Below, piece after piece: positions 33,814-43,435 of a stretch of 64,000 bases of DNA. The DNA lies in NCBI GenBank assembly GCA_013289855.1, contig JABCZD010000002.1, positions 434,001 to 498,000 on the forward strand. Reading direction: 5' to 3'. The notes beneath the pieces are model-generated. The model made no database searches, had not been told where the DNA came from, and saw only the letters and a program-made list of their open reading frames with translations. Both the position numbers and the translations under genes were made by a program. Positions within the stretch are counted from its first letter, which is position 1. Each line of letters opens with the position of its first letter. This DNA is from Acidobacteriota bacterium. Lineage in GTDB: Bacteria > Acidobacteriota > Terriglobia > Acidiferrales > UBA7541.

Positions 33814-34752
33814 TTAGATATTTGTCTGGTGGAGTTTGATGTGCTTCGCGCGTGGCGGAGCGGCTGGCAAATCCACGGTCACGGAGATTTCGCTCTTGTT
33901 GCGTAACACGCCAAGCTTGACGCTTGCAGGCTTGTCGTTGTCGCGCGACGCCAGCTTTTCGCGCAGGTCGCCCACGGAACGAATGCGCTCCCCGTTCAGC
34001 GAAACGATCACGTCGCCAGCCTTCAGCCCCGCTTTTTCCGCGATGGAGCCGCTGGCCACATCGCGCACCAAAATCCCCTCGCCCTCCGGCGCTCCGAAAA
34101 ACGTGCCCAATTGACCGTTCAAGTCTTCAGCATCGATACCCAGGCGCGGACGCGCCGCAATAGCGAATGCGTCGCCATCGATCTGAATTTCTGGCAACTG
34201 CGGCAGTTCGGGCATTTCCGGCATACGAAAAGCGAATGCGCCAGGCGCGGCGTACGCCCAATTGTGACGCCCATCTTCGGCCTGACCCATGGTGACGGCA
34301 ATCGACTGCGCGCGGCCATCGCGCCACACGGTGAGTTGCGCCGTTCGTCCCGCGGGAATTTCGCGGATCATGCGGCGAAATTGCGACGCGCCTTCAACGC
34401 GCTGACTATTAATTTCCGTAACCACGTCGTTCTCTTTCAGTCCAGCTTTCGACGCCGGACTGTCGTCCATGATCTTGCCCAGCACCACGCCGCGCTCCGC
34501 GGGCAATTTCAATTCCTTGGCCCGCTCGCTGGTTACCTCGTTCGTTTCGACGCCCAGCCAGCTGCCCTCGCCGATGGATATTGCAAACTCCCGTGCTTCG
34601 GGGGCAATCAATTCTTGTTGCGTGTGCTGGCGTTGGGCTGGCGGATCCGGTGGCGCGGGAACCTGTGGCATTGACGAATGACTCGGCAGCGCCAACAGCA
34701 CTACGCCCAGCGTCGCAAGACCTACACCTGAAACCAAGATATTTTTGTTCAT
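33814..34752 (-). CDS. Exported double-PDZ protein
   Basis: A 312-residue protein with an N-terminal signal or anchor (ILVSGVGLATLGVVLLALP). Two PDZ domains are visible: one around residues 60-150 (WLGVETNEVTSERAKELKL, GVVLGKIMDDSPASKAGLKE) and one around 205-300 (RLGIDAEDLNGQLGTFFG, DVASGSIAEKAGLKAGDVIV). No protease domain is present, so it is not DegP/HtrA but may bind unfolded envelope proteins. AGGAGG lies upstream of the ATG. It is the last gene of the envelope operon 33814-39495. Confidence 0.88.
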   Translation of the reverse strand: MNKNILVSGVGLATLGVVLLALPSHSSMPQVPAPPDPPAQRQHTQQELIAPEAREFAISIGEGSWLGVETNEVTSERAKELKLPAERGVVLGKIMDDSPASKAGLKENDVVTEINSQRVEGASQFRRMIREIPAGRTAQLTVWRDGRAQSIAVTMGQAEDGRHNWAYAAPGAFAFRMPEMPELPQLPEIQIDGDAFAIAARPRLGIDAEDLNGQLGTFFGAPEGEGILVRDVASGSIAEKAGLKAGDVIVSLNGERIRSVGDLREKLASRDNDKPASVKLGVLRNKSEISVTVDLPAAPPRAKHIKLHQTNI

Positions 34753-34789
34753 TTACAGCCTCCTGTTACATGCTTAGACGCGCCAGATT

Positions 34790-35578
34790 TCAAACCGTCG
34801 ACCGCAACACCGCAATTTGTATTCCGCCGTTCACGGTCCGCAAACGAATGGGGGCACCACCGTGACCGAGCTTCCCGTGCATTTCGCGTGGTCGCAACGT
34901 GCTTTCCAGCGACACCGGCAATTCCGAAGCAAAACTTCCGTTCAAGCATCGTGCTTCAAGATTCGCCTGCGTGTCCGCGGGCACCACCAGCAATACGGAA
35001 CCATTAGTGGTTTCCGCGAAGGTTTCGTCCTTCTCCCGCACGTGCGCAAGTTCCAGGTGCACATTTCCGTTGGTGACGTGGGCGTGCACCGCGCCGCCGC
35101 CGTCATAGACCTCGATGTTGCCGTTCACCGTGCGCAACTCTTCAACGTGGTCCACGCCAGAAATGCGCAGCGTACCGTTCACCGTGCCCAGATGCTCAAC
35201 GATCGCGCTGTGCGGCACGTGCACGGCGTATTCCACCGTCACCTCCACACCTTCGTCCTGTGGGTAACGCGTGATCACGGAGACGGCGTTGGGCTTGGCT
35301 TCCACCTCGATGCTCACGCGGTCCAAATCCGACTCGCGCTCTTTCGCTGTCTTCACTGCGCGCACTTCCACTTCATTGCGGTCCCACGCCTGCACTTCCA
35401 CGGTGCCGTTGACGTTCTGCAGCTCAAACGTTCCGCCTGCTTGCAACGGATAGCTCTGGCTGAAATCTTTGCTGATGGCGAAGCCCGGCAGTGCGGAAAT
35501 CGCAGCGAGCAGAGCCGCGATCAAAAAAGTACGCATGATGCCGAAAGAACTGCGACGCGTGGTCATTGAGGCCTGCAT
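34790..35578 (-). CDS. Exported DUF4097 family beta-repeat protein
   Basis: A 262-residue protein with a signal peptide (~12-34) and a single-stranded beta-helix of DUF4097 type: FELQNVNGTVEVQAWDRNEV, LGTVNGTLRISGVDHVEEL, RTVNGNIEVYDGGGAVHA, TNGSVLLVVPADTQANLEA. The recurring NG(T/N/S)(V/I) turn marks the repeats. Function is unknown; it is a putative adhesin or envelope sensor. GGAGG is 8 nt upstream of ATG 35578. It is 37 nt from the PDZ gene. Confidence 0.85.
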   Translation of the reverse strand: MQASMTTRRSSFGIMRTFLIAALLAAISALPGFAISKDFSQSYPLQAGGTFELQNVNGTVEVQAWDRNEVEVRAVKTAKERESDLDRVSIEVEAKPNAVSVITRYPQDEGVEVTVEYAVHVPHSAIVEHLGTVNGTLRISGVDHVEELRTVNGNIEVYDGGGAVHAHVTNGNVHLELAHVREKDETFAETTNGSVLLVVPADTQANLEARCLNGSFASELPVSLESTLRPREMHGKLGHGGAPIRLRTVNGGIQIAVLRSTV

Positions 35579-35674
35579 GGTGAGTCCTCCAAGATCTTCC
35601 GTCTTGACGTTCGAGCCCGACTTGCAAACAAAATCGTCGTGAAGAAAATCGTCAACGCGCCGCCATGGGCGAAC

Positions 35675-37636
35675 TCAATGCAGCTGAAAGTTAAACGTCA
35701 CCGTGGAAGTCACTTCCACGGGCTTGCCACGGACTGATCCCGGAATAGCTCGCCATTGCTTTACCGTCGCTATTGCGGCGTCGGCAAGAACCGGTTCACC
35801 CTCCAGCAACTTCACCACTTCCACGCGACCGTCTCGCGTCACCCGCACCTGCAATTTCACCACGCCCTGCACGCCGGCGGTTTGCGCCAGCGAGGGATAC
35901 GTGGGATGCGGCGCGTAGGACACGCGTTTTAGAAACTCCGCGGGATCTTCGCGGATGGTGCCCGTCAAGGCCAGCTCCAACGTGTTCATCCAGGTATCCA
36001 GCCAGTCCAGCTTTTGCTCGGGCATCTCTGGAAGCGCCGGCATTTCCGGGAGCGGATCGAAATTTCCACCCGGAGGAAGATCGTAATTGGCCCCAAACGC
36101 CACCGGGGCGATGTTGGTGAACGTTTGGTTCAAGCGCGCGATCTGGTCGCGGATCATCGAGTCGCGCAGTCCGGTTTGCGAATCCAAAAATTGCAGGCGA
36201 ATGTTGCCCGTGGTGGTCCTCAGCCGCAGGGGCGCTCCGCCGCCATTCAGCTCCCCGATCACGCGAACGGACCCGGGAGCGGCGCCCTCGCCAGGCTGCA
36301 CGGCCAGATGAATGGCGGGGTCCGCGATAATTCGATGGGCGTCTCCCGAAGAGACAACGGCTTCAATGTTGGCCGCGAGATTGCGCGGCAGAAACACCAG
36401 AATGTCGCCATGACCAGACGACAATTGCGAGGCTCCAGACAAGCGCACGGAATTACCGGATCCCGAAGCCGAGCCTTTGCTCGGGGTGGAGGACCCGTCG
36501 GGCCCGCCAGGTCCATCAGGATTAATCCACGCAGTGATCGTCCCGTCCGTTGTCGCTGCCTGCACCGCTCCAGCAACACGCGTCAAGCAAATACTTCCGC
36601 CGTTTGAAACCACTTCCATAGGCCCGGAAACGTACATCACCCGAATGCCGCCGCCCGCCGTCTGCGCGTGAACTGAACCGCGTACTTCGCCAAAATCGAT
36701 CTGACCGCCGCCGGTGCGCACGTTTACGAAATTGTCCGCGTGGCTCACAATAATATTTCCGCCGTCGGTCTGCAGGTCCGCGCGCCCGCCAATTTTTCCC
36801 GCGCGGATGTGTCCGCCGCCGCTGCGCAGGGAGGCGTCTCCAGAAACGTTTCCCGCGATAATGTGTCCGCCGGCCGTGAAGGCTTGCAAATCTCCCACCA
36901 CCTCGCGCACCTGGATGTGACCGCCTTCGGTCTCCAGTTTTGCTTCTGTGCGGCCGCCGTTCGCTTTTCGTTTATCCTGCGCGCCGATGCGTCCCGCCAG
37001 AATGTTTCCGCCCTGCGTCAACAACACAGCGCTGCCGCCGATTTCCCGCGCTTCAATGTCGCCAGCGCCAGTTTTCACTTCCACGTGATAGCCAGCCGGC
37101 ACCGTCACTTCAAAATTCACCCAGAACTGCGCGCCGGCGCCCGGTCCGTGCGCGGCCTGCGGCGGAAGCGTTCCGGAGATTTCCACGCCGGAAGATGTAC
37201 CGATGGTCTTGAGCACATAACCGTCCAGCAGAGTTTTTGCCAGCGGTTCACGCGCATCAGTTTCGATGTGGACCAGATAACGCACCACCGGCATCGCGCC
37301 ACTCTCGAGCGGAATGATGCGCACCGAGCCCAGGTCGGTGTTCAAATGCAGCGTCAATCCATCAGAGGTGGCGAGAACTCCGTTGCGTTCCGTCGCCACG
37401 TGCGCCGCGTTTCCACTAATCGTGGTGGGGACAGTGGCGCGGCTATCAGCGGATGGCAGGCTGGTCAGTAAGACGGTGGGTTTCGCCAGATTGTCCGCGC
37501 CAGCCAAAACGAATGCTGGCAACAGCAGCGCGGGCAGCAGCGCGCATGGAATAATCCGCGAAAAGCTCCATCGCCCTCCGGTACACGCCTGCAGCAGCCC
37601 CGGCAACTCATTTTTTTCAAGCAACAAGTCATTCAT
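35675..37636 (-). CDS. Beta-repeat protein with C-terminal TonB domain
   Basis: A 653-residue exported protein. A signal or anchor segment is near residues 25-47. A long middle part (~150-400) has about ten DUF4097-like turns (SAVLLTQGGNILAGRIG, LETEGGHIQVREVVGDL, LQTDGGNIIVSHADNF). The C-terminal ~80 residues are a TonB_C domain (YPSLAQTAGVQGVVKLQVRVTRDGRV...VKQWRAIPGSVRGKPV). This combination suggests contact with outer membrane proteins. ATG 37636 is weakly supported; TTG 37666 is an alternative. Confidence 0.8.
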   Translation of the reverse strand: MNDLLLEKNELPGLLQACTGGRWSFSRIIPCALLPALLLPAFVLAGADNLAKPTVLLTSLPSADSRATVPTTISGNAAHVATERNGVLATSDGLTLHLNTDLGSVRIIPLESGAMPVVRYLVHIETDAREPLAKTLLDGYVLKTIGTSSGVEISGTLPPQAAHGPGAGAQFWVNFEVTVPAGYHVEVKTGAGDIEAREIGGSAVLLTQGGNILAGRIGAQDKRKANGGRTEAKLETEGGHIQVREVVGDLQAFTAGGHIIAGNVSGDASLRSGGGHIRAGKIGGRADLQTDGGNIIVSHADNFVNVRTGGGQIDFGEVRGSVHAQTAGGGIRVMYVSGPMEVVSNGGSICLTRVAGAVQAATTDGTITAWINPDGPGGPDGSSTPSKGSASGSGNSVRLSGASQLSSGHGDILVFLPRNLAANIEAVVSSGDAHRIIADPAIHLAVQPGEGAAPGSVRVIGELNGGGAPLRLRTTTGNIRLQFLDSQTGLRDSMIRDQIARLNQTFTNIAPVAFGANYDLPPGGNFDPLPEMPALPEMPEQKLDWLDTWMNTLELALTGTIREDPAEFLKRVSYAPHPTYPSLAQTAGVQGVVKLQVRVTRDGRVEVVKLLEGEPVLADAAIATVKQWRAIPGSVRGKPVEVTSTVTFNFQLH

Positions 37637-37681
37637 GATTCGGCAATCTTTCGAAGCGCTTCCCAAACGCCGCGCGCCGGA

Positions 37682-38809
37682 CTAGGGCAACGACCGCGCG
37701 CCAATTTGCCGCAGGGCCGCAGCACTGCGCAGCCGCACGTCGCGGTTCGGATCATTTTGCTGGAGATCGGTGAGCGCGCGTATTGTGCTGATAAGCGAAG
37801 CCTCGGCGGCAGCGTCCCCATGGCCGGCGTCGCCAGCTTTTGCATCCGAACCGCCAGGCAAAATCGCTCCGGACTCTTCCACTCCAGCGTGGTTCCGCGC
37901 TCCCTGCTCCAGCGAGCGCACCAGCAAATTCACTGCTTCAACCCGCACTCCCGGACTGGGATCGTGCGCCAGGATGCCGAGCAACGTTTCGTGCACCGCT
38001 TCATCGTTCGCGGTATCGCGCAACGCCTCCAAAGCTTTTATTCGCACAGCCGCATTCTCATCTTTGCGCGCCGCAAAAAGCAGCACTTCCCGCACCTGTG
38101 CATCGTCCGCACGCGACTTCATGGCATCCAGGCAATCCAGCCGCATTCCCGTATCGAAGCGCTCGCCGTTTTCCACCATGTAGGTCAGCACGCGGCGCAC
38201 GTCGCTGTCGTTCACGTTTCCGGAAAGCTCCATGGGCTGCTCGGCGTTCAAATGCAGTTGGATATCTTCTCCGGCCGCGCCCTGCGTTGGCGAAAAGCGA
38301 ATGCCCGACACCGCCATTTTGGAGAGTTGTTCGTCAGTGAGTTTTGGCGCGGCAAGCACGTTCACGGCGGGACCGGCCACGTCATTCGCGGTTTGCAGCC
38401 ACGGCAACAGTTGCGTCCCGAGCGCCACGCCAAAAGCAACCAGCGCCGCGCCACTCCAGACCGGTCGCAAGACCATCCAGCGCCGCACCCAACCGAAGGG
38501 CTGCCACCGTTCTTTTTCGACCGGGGCGGCCAACTCGTCGAGTTTTTCCGCCAAATCATTGCGGCACTGTGCCAGCAGCAATCCTGTGACGTCCACCGCG
38601 TCCGCAGGTCGCACCAGTTCCGTCATCGATTCGAGCAAAAGCTGCTCTTGCGCCAATTGTTCCGCACACCCCGCGCATACCGCAAGGTGGCTGTCGACCC
38701 GCTCTTTTTCCGCCGCGCTTGTTTCGCCGCAAGCATAGAAAACCAGCAGCGCCGAAATTTCCGCGCACTGATCGTTCGCGAGCCCTCCGGAATTTCCCAT
38801 TCCGCTCAT
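37682..38809 (-). CDS. Zinc-finger anti-sigma factor with HEAT repeats
   Basis: A 375-residue membrane protein. The anti-sigma zinc finger is at ~15-60 (HLAVCAGC, with a Cys before it). One membrane segment is near 125-145 (WSGAALVAFGVALGTQLLPW). The outer part has HEAT-like repeats (DENAAVRIKALEALRDTAND, DPSPGVRVEAVNLLVRSLE, DPNRDVRLRSAAALRQIG). The ATG overlaps the stop of the sigma gene (ATGA). The HEAT domain is an unusual sensor for an anti-sigma factor. Confidence 0.85.
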   Translation of the reverse strand: MSGMGNSGGLANDQCAEISALLVFYACGETSAAEKERVDSHLAVCAGCAEQLAQEQLLLESMTELVRPADAVDVTGLLLAQCRNDLAEKLDELAAPVEKERWQPFGWVRRWMVLRPVWSGAALVAFGVALGTQLLPWLQTANDVAGPAVNVLAAPKLTDEQLSKMAVSGIRFSPTQGAAGEDIQLHLNAEQPMELSGNVNDSDVRRVLTYMVENGERFDTGMRLDCLDAMKSRADDAQVREVLLFAARKDENAAVRIKALEALRDTANDEAVHETLLGILAHDPSPGVRVEAVNLLVRSLEQGARNHAGVEESGAILPGGSDAKAGDAGHGDAAAEASLISTIRALTDLQQNDPNRDVRLRSAAALRQIGARSLP

Positions 38810-39495
38810 CGCAACTCACCCAATTGATTGCGCAGTTTGCGCGTGGCCCGGAACAGCGAGTTTTTCACCGTTTCTTCGGTCGTTCCCAGAGCATCGCCAA
38901 TGTCGCGGAGTTTCAGTCCCTGATAGTGTTTCATTTCAAAAACCACGCGTTCGCGCGGAGAAAGCCTTTCCATGGCCGTGGCAATCTGCGCCCCAAGTTC
39001 TCTTCCCAGGAACGATCGCTCGGGATCGAGCCCTGGACGATTTTCCTTCTGCCGCTCAAAAAAGTCCGTGCCGACCTCGTCCTGGAAGCCGGCGCTTACT
39101 TCCGGAGCTTGATCTTCCGGGCGGGCCTGCCGCCGCCGCAAATGGTCCAGGCACACGTTGGTGACAATGCGGTACAGCCAAGTATAAAAACTGCACTCAA
39201 AGCGGAAGCGATGCAGATTGCGGTAAACCTTTAGGAAGGCTTCTTGATAAACGTCGCGCGCGTCCTCGGGACGCTTCATCAGGTTCAACGCCAGCCGCAG
39301 CACGTCGCGATCGTAGCGCCGCACCAGCTCTTCGAACGCCGCGCGATTGCCCGCTTGCGCGTCCGCCACGAGCGCCCGATCTTCGAGCTTCGGCAAAGAG
39401 GTCTCCGTGGACAGCGCTGCATGGACCCCGGCGTTGACCCCGCCGATGCGGCCGGTCTGGTCAGCCAAAGCAAAAGTCCAAGAAGGGAGCGGCAT
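38806..39495 (-). CDS. ECF-type sigma factor (RpoE/SigW-like)
   Basis: A 229-residue sigma factor. Region 2 is seen as AFEELVRRYDRDVLRLALNL...ARDVYQEAFLKVYRNL...FYTWLYRIVTNVCLDHLRRR, and region 4 as RLSPRERVVFEMKHYQGLKL, RDIGDALGTTEETVKNSLFR. The N-terminal ~35 residues are extra. It leads an operon with its anti-sigma factor and three envelope genes, so it probably controls an envelope stress regulon including itself. The 271-bp gap upstream holds no gene. Confidence 0.92.
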   Translation of the reverse strand: MPLPSWTFALADQTGRIGGVNAGVHAALSTETSLPKLEDRALVADAQAGNRAAFEELVRRYDRDVLRLALNLMKRPEDARDVYQEAFLKVYRNLHRFRFECSFYTWLYRIVTNVCLDHLRRRQARPEDQAPEVSAGFQDEVGTDFFERQKENRPGLDPERSFLGRELGAQIATAMERLSPRERVVFEMKHYQGLKLRDIGDALGTTEETVKNSLFRATRKLRNQLGELR

Positions 39496-39766
39496 CTTTC
39501 GCTTTCTCTTCGCAAAATCTGGTTTTAGTGCCCGTGCCGCAATACGTTAGCGCAAAATGCTTTCTTCGCAAAGCCCCGGCGCATCGCGGATCCGCGCGCC
39601 GCTGAACGGCACAGCACGCGAGTCTACCAGTTGGACGCATTTTTCCCTGAAGAGTAAGCACACTGCTCCCCAGAAGAGAAACGCAGCACAAACGGGTTTT
39701 GTTTCGAGAATTTCTTGCCCCGGCGGTCATTCCCTGTGACGGCTGGGGCTGGATTCGTTCCCTTGC

Positions 39767-42700
39767 CTAAGCCACCGAGGCCGCAGAGGACGGCGGAGCG
39801 GAACGGGACGAGAAAAGCCATGCCAGCAAGGGCCACGCAAACAGCGCGAGCAGTGCCGCCAGGCCGGCAAAGGCATTTGCACGATAGAAACTCACGTCCT
39901 GCCGCAGCAGCCCAGTCAGCGCGCCGAGCGCCGTGCTTGCGAATACCACCAGAAAGCATCCCAACAGATTGAATTTCATGACGTAGCGAACGCCCAGCAC
40001 CAGCACAGCGAGCAAAACCAGTTCGGCCAAAGATTGCTTCGCATAGTCCGCGGCATTTCCCCAACTGCCACCCACCATCGCCATCGCTCCGCCGATAAAT
40101 AGCAGCGCGCGCAGCCATTTTTGCGGGATGCACGCTGCCACAAACGAGGCCATGGCTGTCACCAGCGCCGTCAGCAACAGGCCGCGAAGCAGTGCCGTGG
40201 CCAAGATCGATCCTGCGGGCACCGTCGCGTCAAAATCCGTGCCAAAGGCCGCCGCTACTTCGCGATGCGTCGTCGGCCAGTACAGAAACGCCGTTTGTAT
40301 CAGTCGCCGCAGCGCCACCAATGCCGCCGTCCCGCCGATACCGATGAACAGCGCATCGCGATAATAGAGCGCCGGCATGCCCAGCCAACTTGGCAAGCGG
40401 TCCGCATCAAACGCTCGGCGCGCGTAATACCACGCCACGCCAAACAGCAAAGTAACGCAGGCAAAATAAAATGGCCCGCCAATCAGCAAAGCGATCACCA
40501 GCCCGCCAACGTTCAGCTTTAAAGGCTGATCGGTTTGGTAATTGTTGAAAAATTCGGCAATACGATTTCCCATTGCAAATACCGTGAAAAAAGCCAGCAG
40601 CGCCCACAGCGACCACAACGCCACACGCCTCCAGGGCACCTCTTGCGCCGCCTCCGATTTCAAATTCCTTAAATAGATAATCAGCATCGACAGCGCCAGT
40701 GCTCCGTAAAGCAAAAATGGCACGCCATACGCCAGCGCCAGCCGTGGCACGTTCAGTGCCTCCTGTTGGCGACTCCACTCTTCGGGAATCTTGATGAAGG
40801 TCTGATATCTGGTCACTTCGTCGCCGATCACTTGCAAGCGCATGCGCGCGTATGCTTCTTGCGCGGGATTCGCCATTCCTGACGCTGCGGGATTCAACGG
40901 CTGATTCTGCTGCCATTCCAGCGTGTAATCGACGCGATGCGGCCGCTTCTTCGAATCGGCCACAACCAGCTTCCATTGCTGCAGGTCCACTTGCTTCTCG
41001 TCGCGCAAAAACTTTTCACTCAGCGCAACCGCCGCATCTTTGTCGAGTTGCGCACCCGGCGTATCTTCCGCCAGCACGTGCCACACCGAATGCAACGCGC
41101 CATCCGGTTTCAGAATGACGGCATACTCTTCCTTCTGGCTGTCTCGGAAATAACGCACCCGCCACAGCGCGCCCGGCACTTGCGTGGCATAAATTTCGTT
41201 TAATCGCGTTACGCCGATACGCTCGCGCAGATATTCGTTGATCTGCGGATCCGTGTTATCAACGAAAACGACGGCGTGGCGATACGAATCAGGGTCCACG
41301 CCCCGTTGCCGCAAAATCACATCAGCTTTCATTTTTGCCGTGCGCGCGTCTGTGGAAAGTTTTAGATAGTCGCCGATCGCCGGAGGCTTCAGCCGCCACA
41401 CGGACACCGCTCCGCAAACGGTCAGCAGCGCAAGCAAGGCGAGCATTGCGGGCGTCAGTGCGTCGTAACGCCGCGCCGCCTCGCCGCTGGCCGCGATTTC
41501 CGTCGCCGGGCTCCGCAAACTCACATCTGGCGCAGGCTCCGCCGCGTTCAACAAATCCTCGTCCGTGTCGAACCCGCCGCGTTGCAGATACGAAATCGCC
41601 GCAAACAATAGCGGCGCCACCGCCGCCGCGCCCACCACAATCCCGGAAATCTTGAAATACCAGTTGTGCGAACGAATCAGCAGCAGGCCCACTTGCGACG
41701 CGTCAAACGTGTAGTGCCAAATCAGCGTCGCCAGAATTCCCCAGCGCAAAAATACGATGCCAGTGATGATCCCCAGTGACCCAACTTCCAGTCCGCGAAT
41801 GTACGGCGGCTCTTGCGGGTAATTCGTGTGCAAAAAGCTCCAGCAAAACGCCGGAATAATCACCGCCAGCCAGCGCGAACCGGTCAGCCGTTCGAAAAAT
41901 GGAATCGCAAACAGGCGAAATGTAAACTCTTCGTTCGTCGAGGCCAGCAACCCAATCGCCACGCCGGAAATCCACGGGAACAGCGTGCTGACGGAATTTG
42001 TGTAGCTGATGTCTTGCGGCGCCCAAACTCCAAAGTAGCGGCTTCCCACCACGTAGAACACCACCACAAATCCCAGCGATGCGGACGTAAGGCACAAGCC
42101 CACTACCGACGAACAGAAAAATTCCTTCGAGCGCAGCCCGCGCCAGCTGAACGCTTTGCCCAGTTGCACGCGCGCCGGTTGCGATACGCGATACAGTGCT
42201 TCCGCGGCAGGCAACACCAGCGTTATGGTGATCGCCGAGCCCAAGCCAAACAGCAGCGCCTTGACCACCTCCTTCAATATGAATGTCGCGTACGAAGAAT
42301 TCGTGTCGTACTCCATGCGCATTTGCGGCCACTCGTTGATGCTCATGCAGAACAGCAGTACCGCCGCGAGCAATCCAATAATGAGCGCGCCAGCCCATCG
42401 CGCCGTTCCGCGACGCGTCAGCGCGATGCTCAGCCACAGCGCCGCGCCCAATATCAGGATGTATGGAACAATCGCCACCGAAGTCAGAAAATTATTGCGC
42501 GCGCGCAATTGCGCATAATCGCGTTTCCACGCTTCCGGCACTTTCAGCAATTCTTTGCTGTCGCCGATGCGATCGCCCTGCAACCCCACTTCGAGGCGGT
42601 ACGGCGCGTCTTTCGCACGAAAGCCTCGTTTTTCCCACGTAAACGACCAATCCAGCCGGTTGGGGCGCTGCGTCGAGCTGACTTCGTCGGTCAGCAAGCC

Positions 42701-43207
42701 CCAATCTGCAAAATTAATTCCTAGTTTGCCGCTCGCAAATTGCGTCGCCCCAGCCAGCGCCGCTTCGCGATCGAGACTCACTCCCGCGCTGCTTTCCGCC
42801 AGGATGTGGTCGTAGCCCACGATCTGGCCGGTGGGACTCACTCGAACGAAGAACTCTTCCTCCCGCAACGGTTTGAAAAAACGCGCTTCCCAATACCAGA
42901 TGTGCAGCTGCGAAGACAGCAGTTGGTTCGTCTGCTGTAAACCAACTTCCCGCTCCAGGTACGTCTTGGCTTCCTCATCCACCGTGAAAACGATGGCCGA
43001 CTGGTAGTCGCTGATGTTTTCTCCCATGCCCGCGACAAATTGCTGCGCACGCTGCACCGCCTCTTCGCGCGACACCTGCAGATTTACCGCCGCTTCCGGA
43101 AACGCCTGAAAATAATATTTGTAGCCGACCAGCGCCCCAATGATTCCCGCCAGCACCCACAGCAGCAACGCGCGCTTATCCGAACTCGTCAATCGATCGC
43201 CAGCCAC
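39767..43207 (-). CDS. Giant CPBP-family intramembrane metalloprotease with duplicated sensor domain
   Basis: A 1146-residue multi-pass protein. The CPBP (Abi) core is in the middle (~390-560): ASTNEEFTFRLFAI with the EExxxR motif, AFCWSFLHTNYP with the His, and LIWHYTFDASQ with the third motif. On each side lies a soluble module of ~200 residues with the same order of elements: a REEAVQRAQQFVAG-type helix, a DYQSAIVF/SYRHAVVF strand, EEFFVRVSPTGQIVGYDHIL against EEYAVILKPDGALHSVWHVL, and a final KVPEAW/KIPEEW. GTG 43207 is chosen for GGAGGT nearby (spacing short); TTG 43243 is an alternative. Its role is unknown. Confidence 0.82.
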   Translation of the reverse strand: MAGDRLTSSDKRALLLWVLAGIIGALVGYKYYFQAFPEAAVNLQVSREEAVQRAQQFVAGMGENISDYQSAIVFTVDEEAKTYLEREVGLQQTNQLLSSQLHIWYWEARFFKPLREEEFFVRVSPTGQIVGYDHILAESSAGVSLDREAALAGATQFASGKLGINFADWGLLTDEVSSTQRPNRLDWSFTWEKRGFRAKDAPYRLEVGLQGDRIGDSKELLKVPEAWKRDYAQLRARNNFLTSVAIVPYILILGAALWLSIALTRRGTARWAGALIIGLLAAVLLFCMSINEWPQMRMEYDTNSSYATFILKEVVKALLFGLGSAITITLVLPAAEALYRVSQPARVQLGKAFSWRGLRSKEFFCSSVVGLCLTSASLGFVVVFYVVGSRYFGVWAPQDISYTNSVSTLFPWISGVAIGLLASTNEEFTFRLFAIPFFERLTGSRWLAVIIPAFCWSFLHTNYPQEPPYIRGLEVGSLGIITGIVFLRWGILATLIWHYTFDASQVGLLLIRSHNWYFKISGIVVGAAAVAPLLFAAISYLQRGGFDTDEDLLNAAEPAPDVSLRSPATEIAASGEAARRYDALTPAMLALLALLTVCGAVSVWRLKPPAIGDYLKLSTDARTAKMKADVILRQRGVDPDSYRHAVVFVDNTDPQINEYLRERIGVTRLNEIYATQVPGALWRVRYFRDSQKEEYAVILKPDGALHSVWHVLAEDTPGAQLDKDAAVALSEKFLRDEKQVDLQQWKLVVADSKKRPHRVDYTLEWQQNQPLNPAASGMANPAQEAYARMRLQVIGDEVTRYQTFIKIPEEWSRQQEALNVPRLALAYGVPFLLYGALALSMLIIYLRNLKSEAAQEVPWRRVALWSLWALLAFFTVFAMGNRIAEFFNNYQTDQPLKLNVGGLVIALLIGGPFYFACVTLLFGVAWYYARRAFDADRLPSWLGMPALYYRDALFIGIGGTAALVALRRLIQTAFLYWPTTHREVAAAFGTDFDATVPAGSILATALLRGLLLTALVTAMASFVAACIPQKWLRALLFIGGAMAMVGGSWGNAADYAKQSLAELVLLAVLVLGVRYVMKFNLLGCFLVVFASTALGALTGLLRQDVSFYRANAFAGLAALLALFAWPLLAWLFSSRSAPPSSAASVA

Positions 43208-43332
43208 CCTACCTCCACAAAATGTGCTGCAAATATTTGCCAAATCCGCAACGATCCAACTGCCACACCCATACGCACTCTTCTCACCCTAATAATACGC
43301 ATAGCGCACGATGCAAGTATCGGCGCCTTTTT

Positions 43333-43362
43333 GTAGAGGTGCCCCGACCCGGTCGGGGCGCC
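43333..43362 (+). repeat. REP-like palindrome upstream of recG
   Basis: GTAG followed by GAGGT and a GCCCCGACC/GGTCGGGGC hairpin. Here the GTAG foot is on the plus strand. Confidence 0.6.
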
Positions 43363-43435
43363 CAACCTTGTCCAGGCGTATCGTGCCGCCCGCGCCGCCC
43401 GCGGCGCAATGGTATAACTGAACTAGCCTTTTCTC

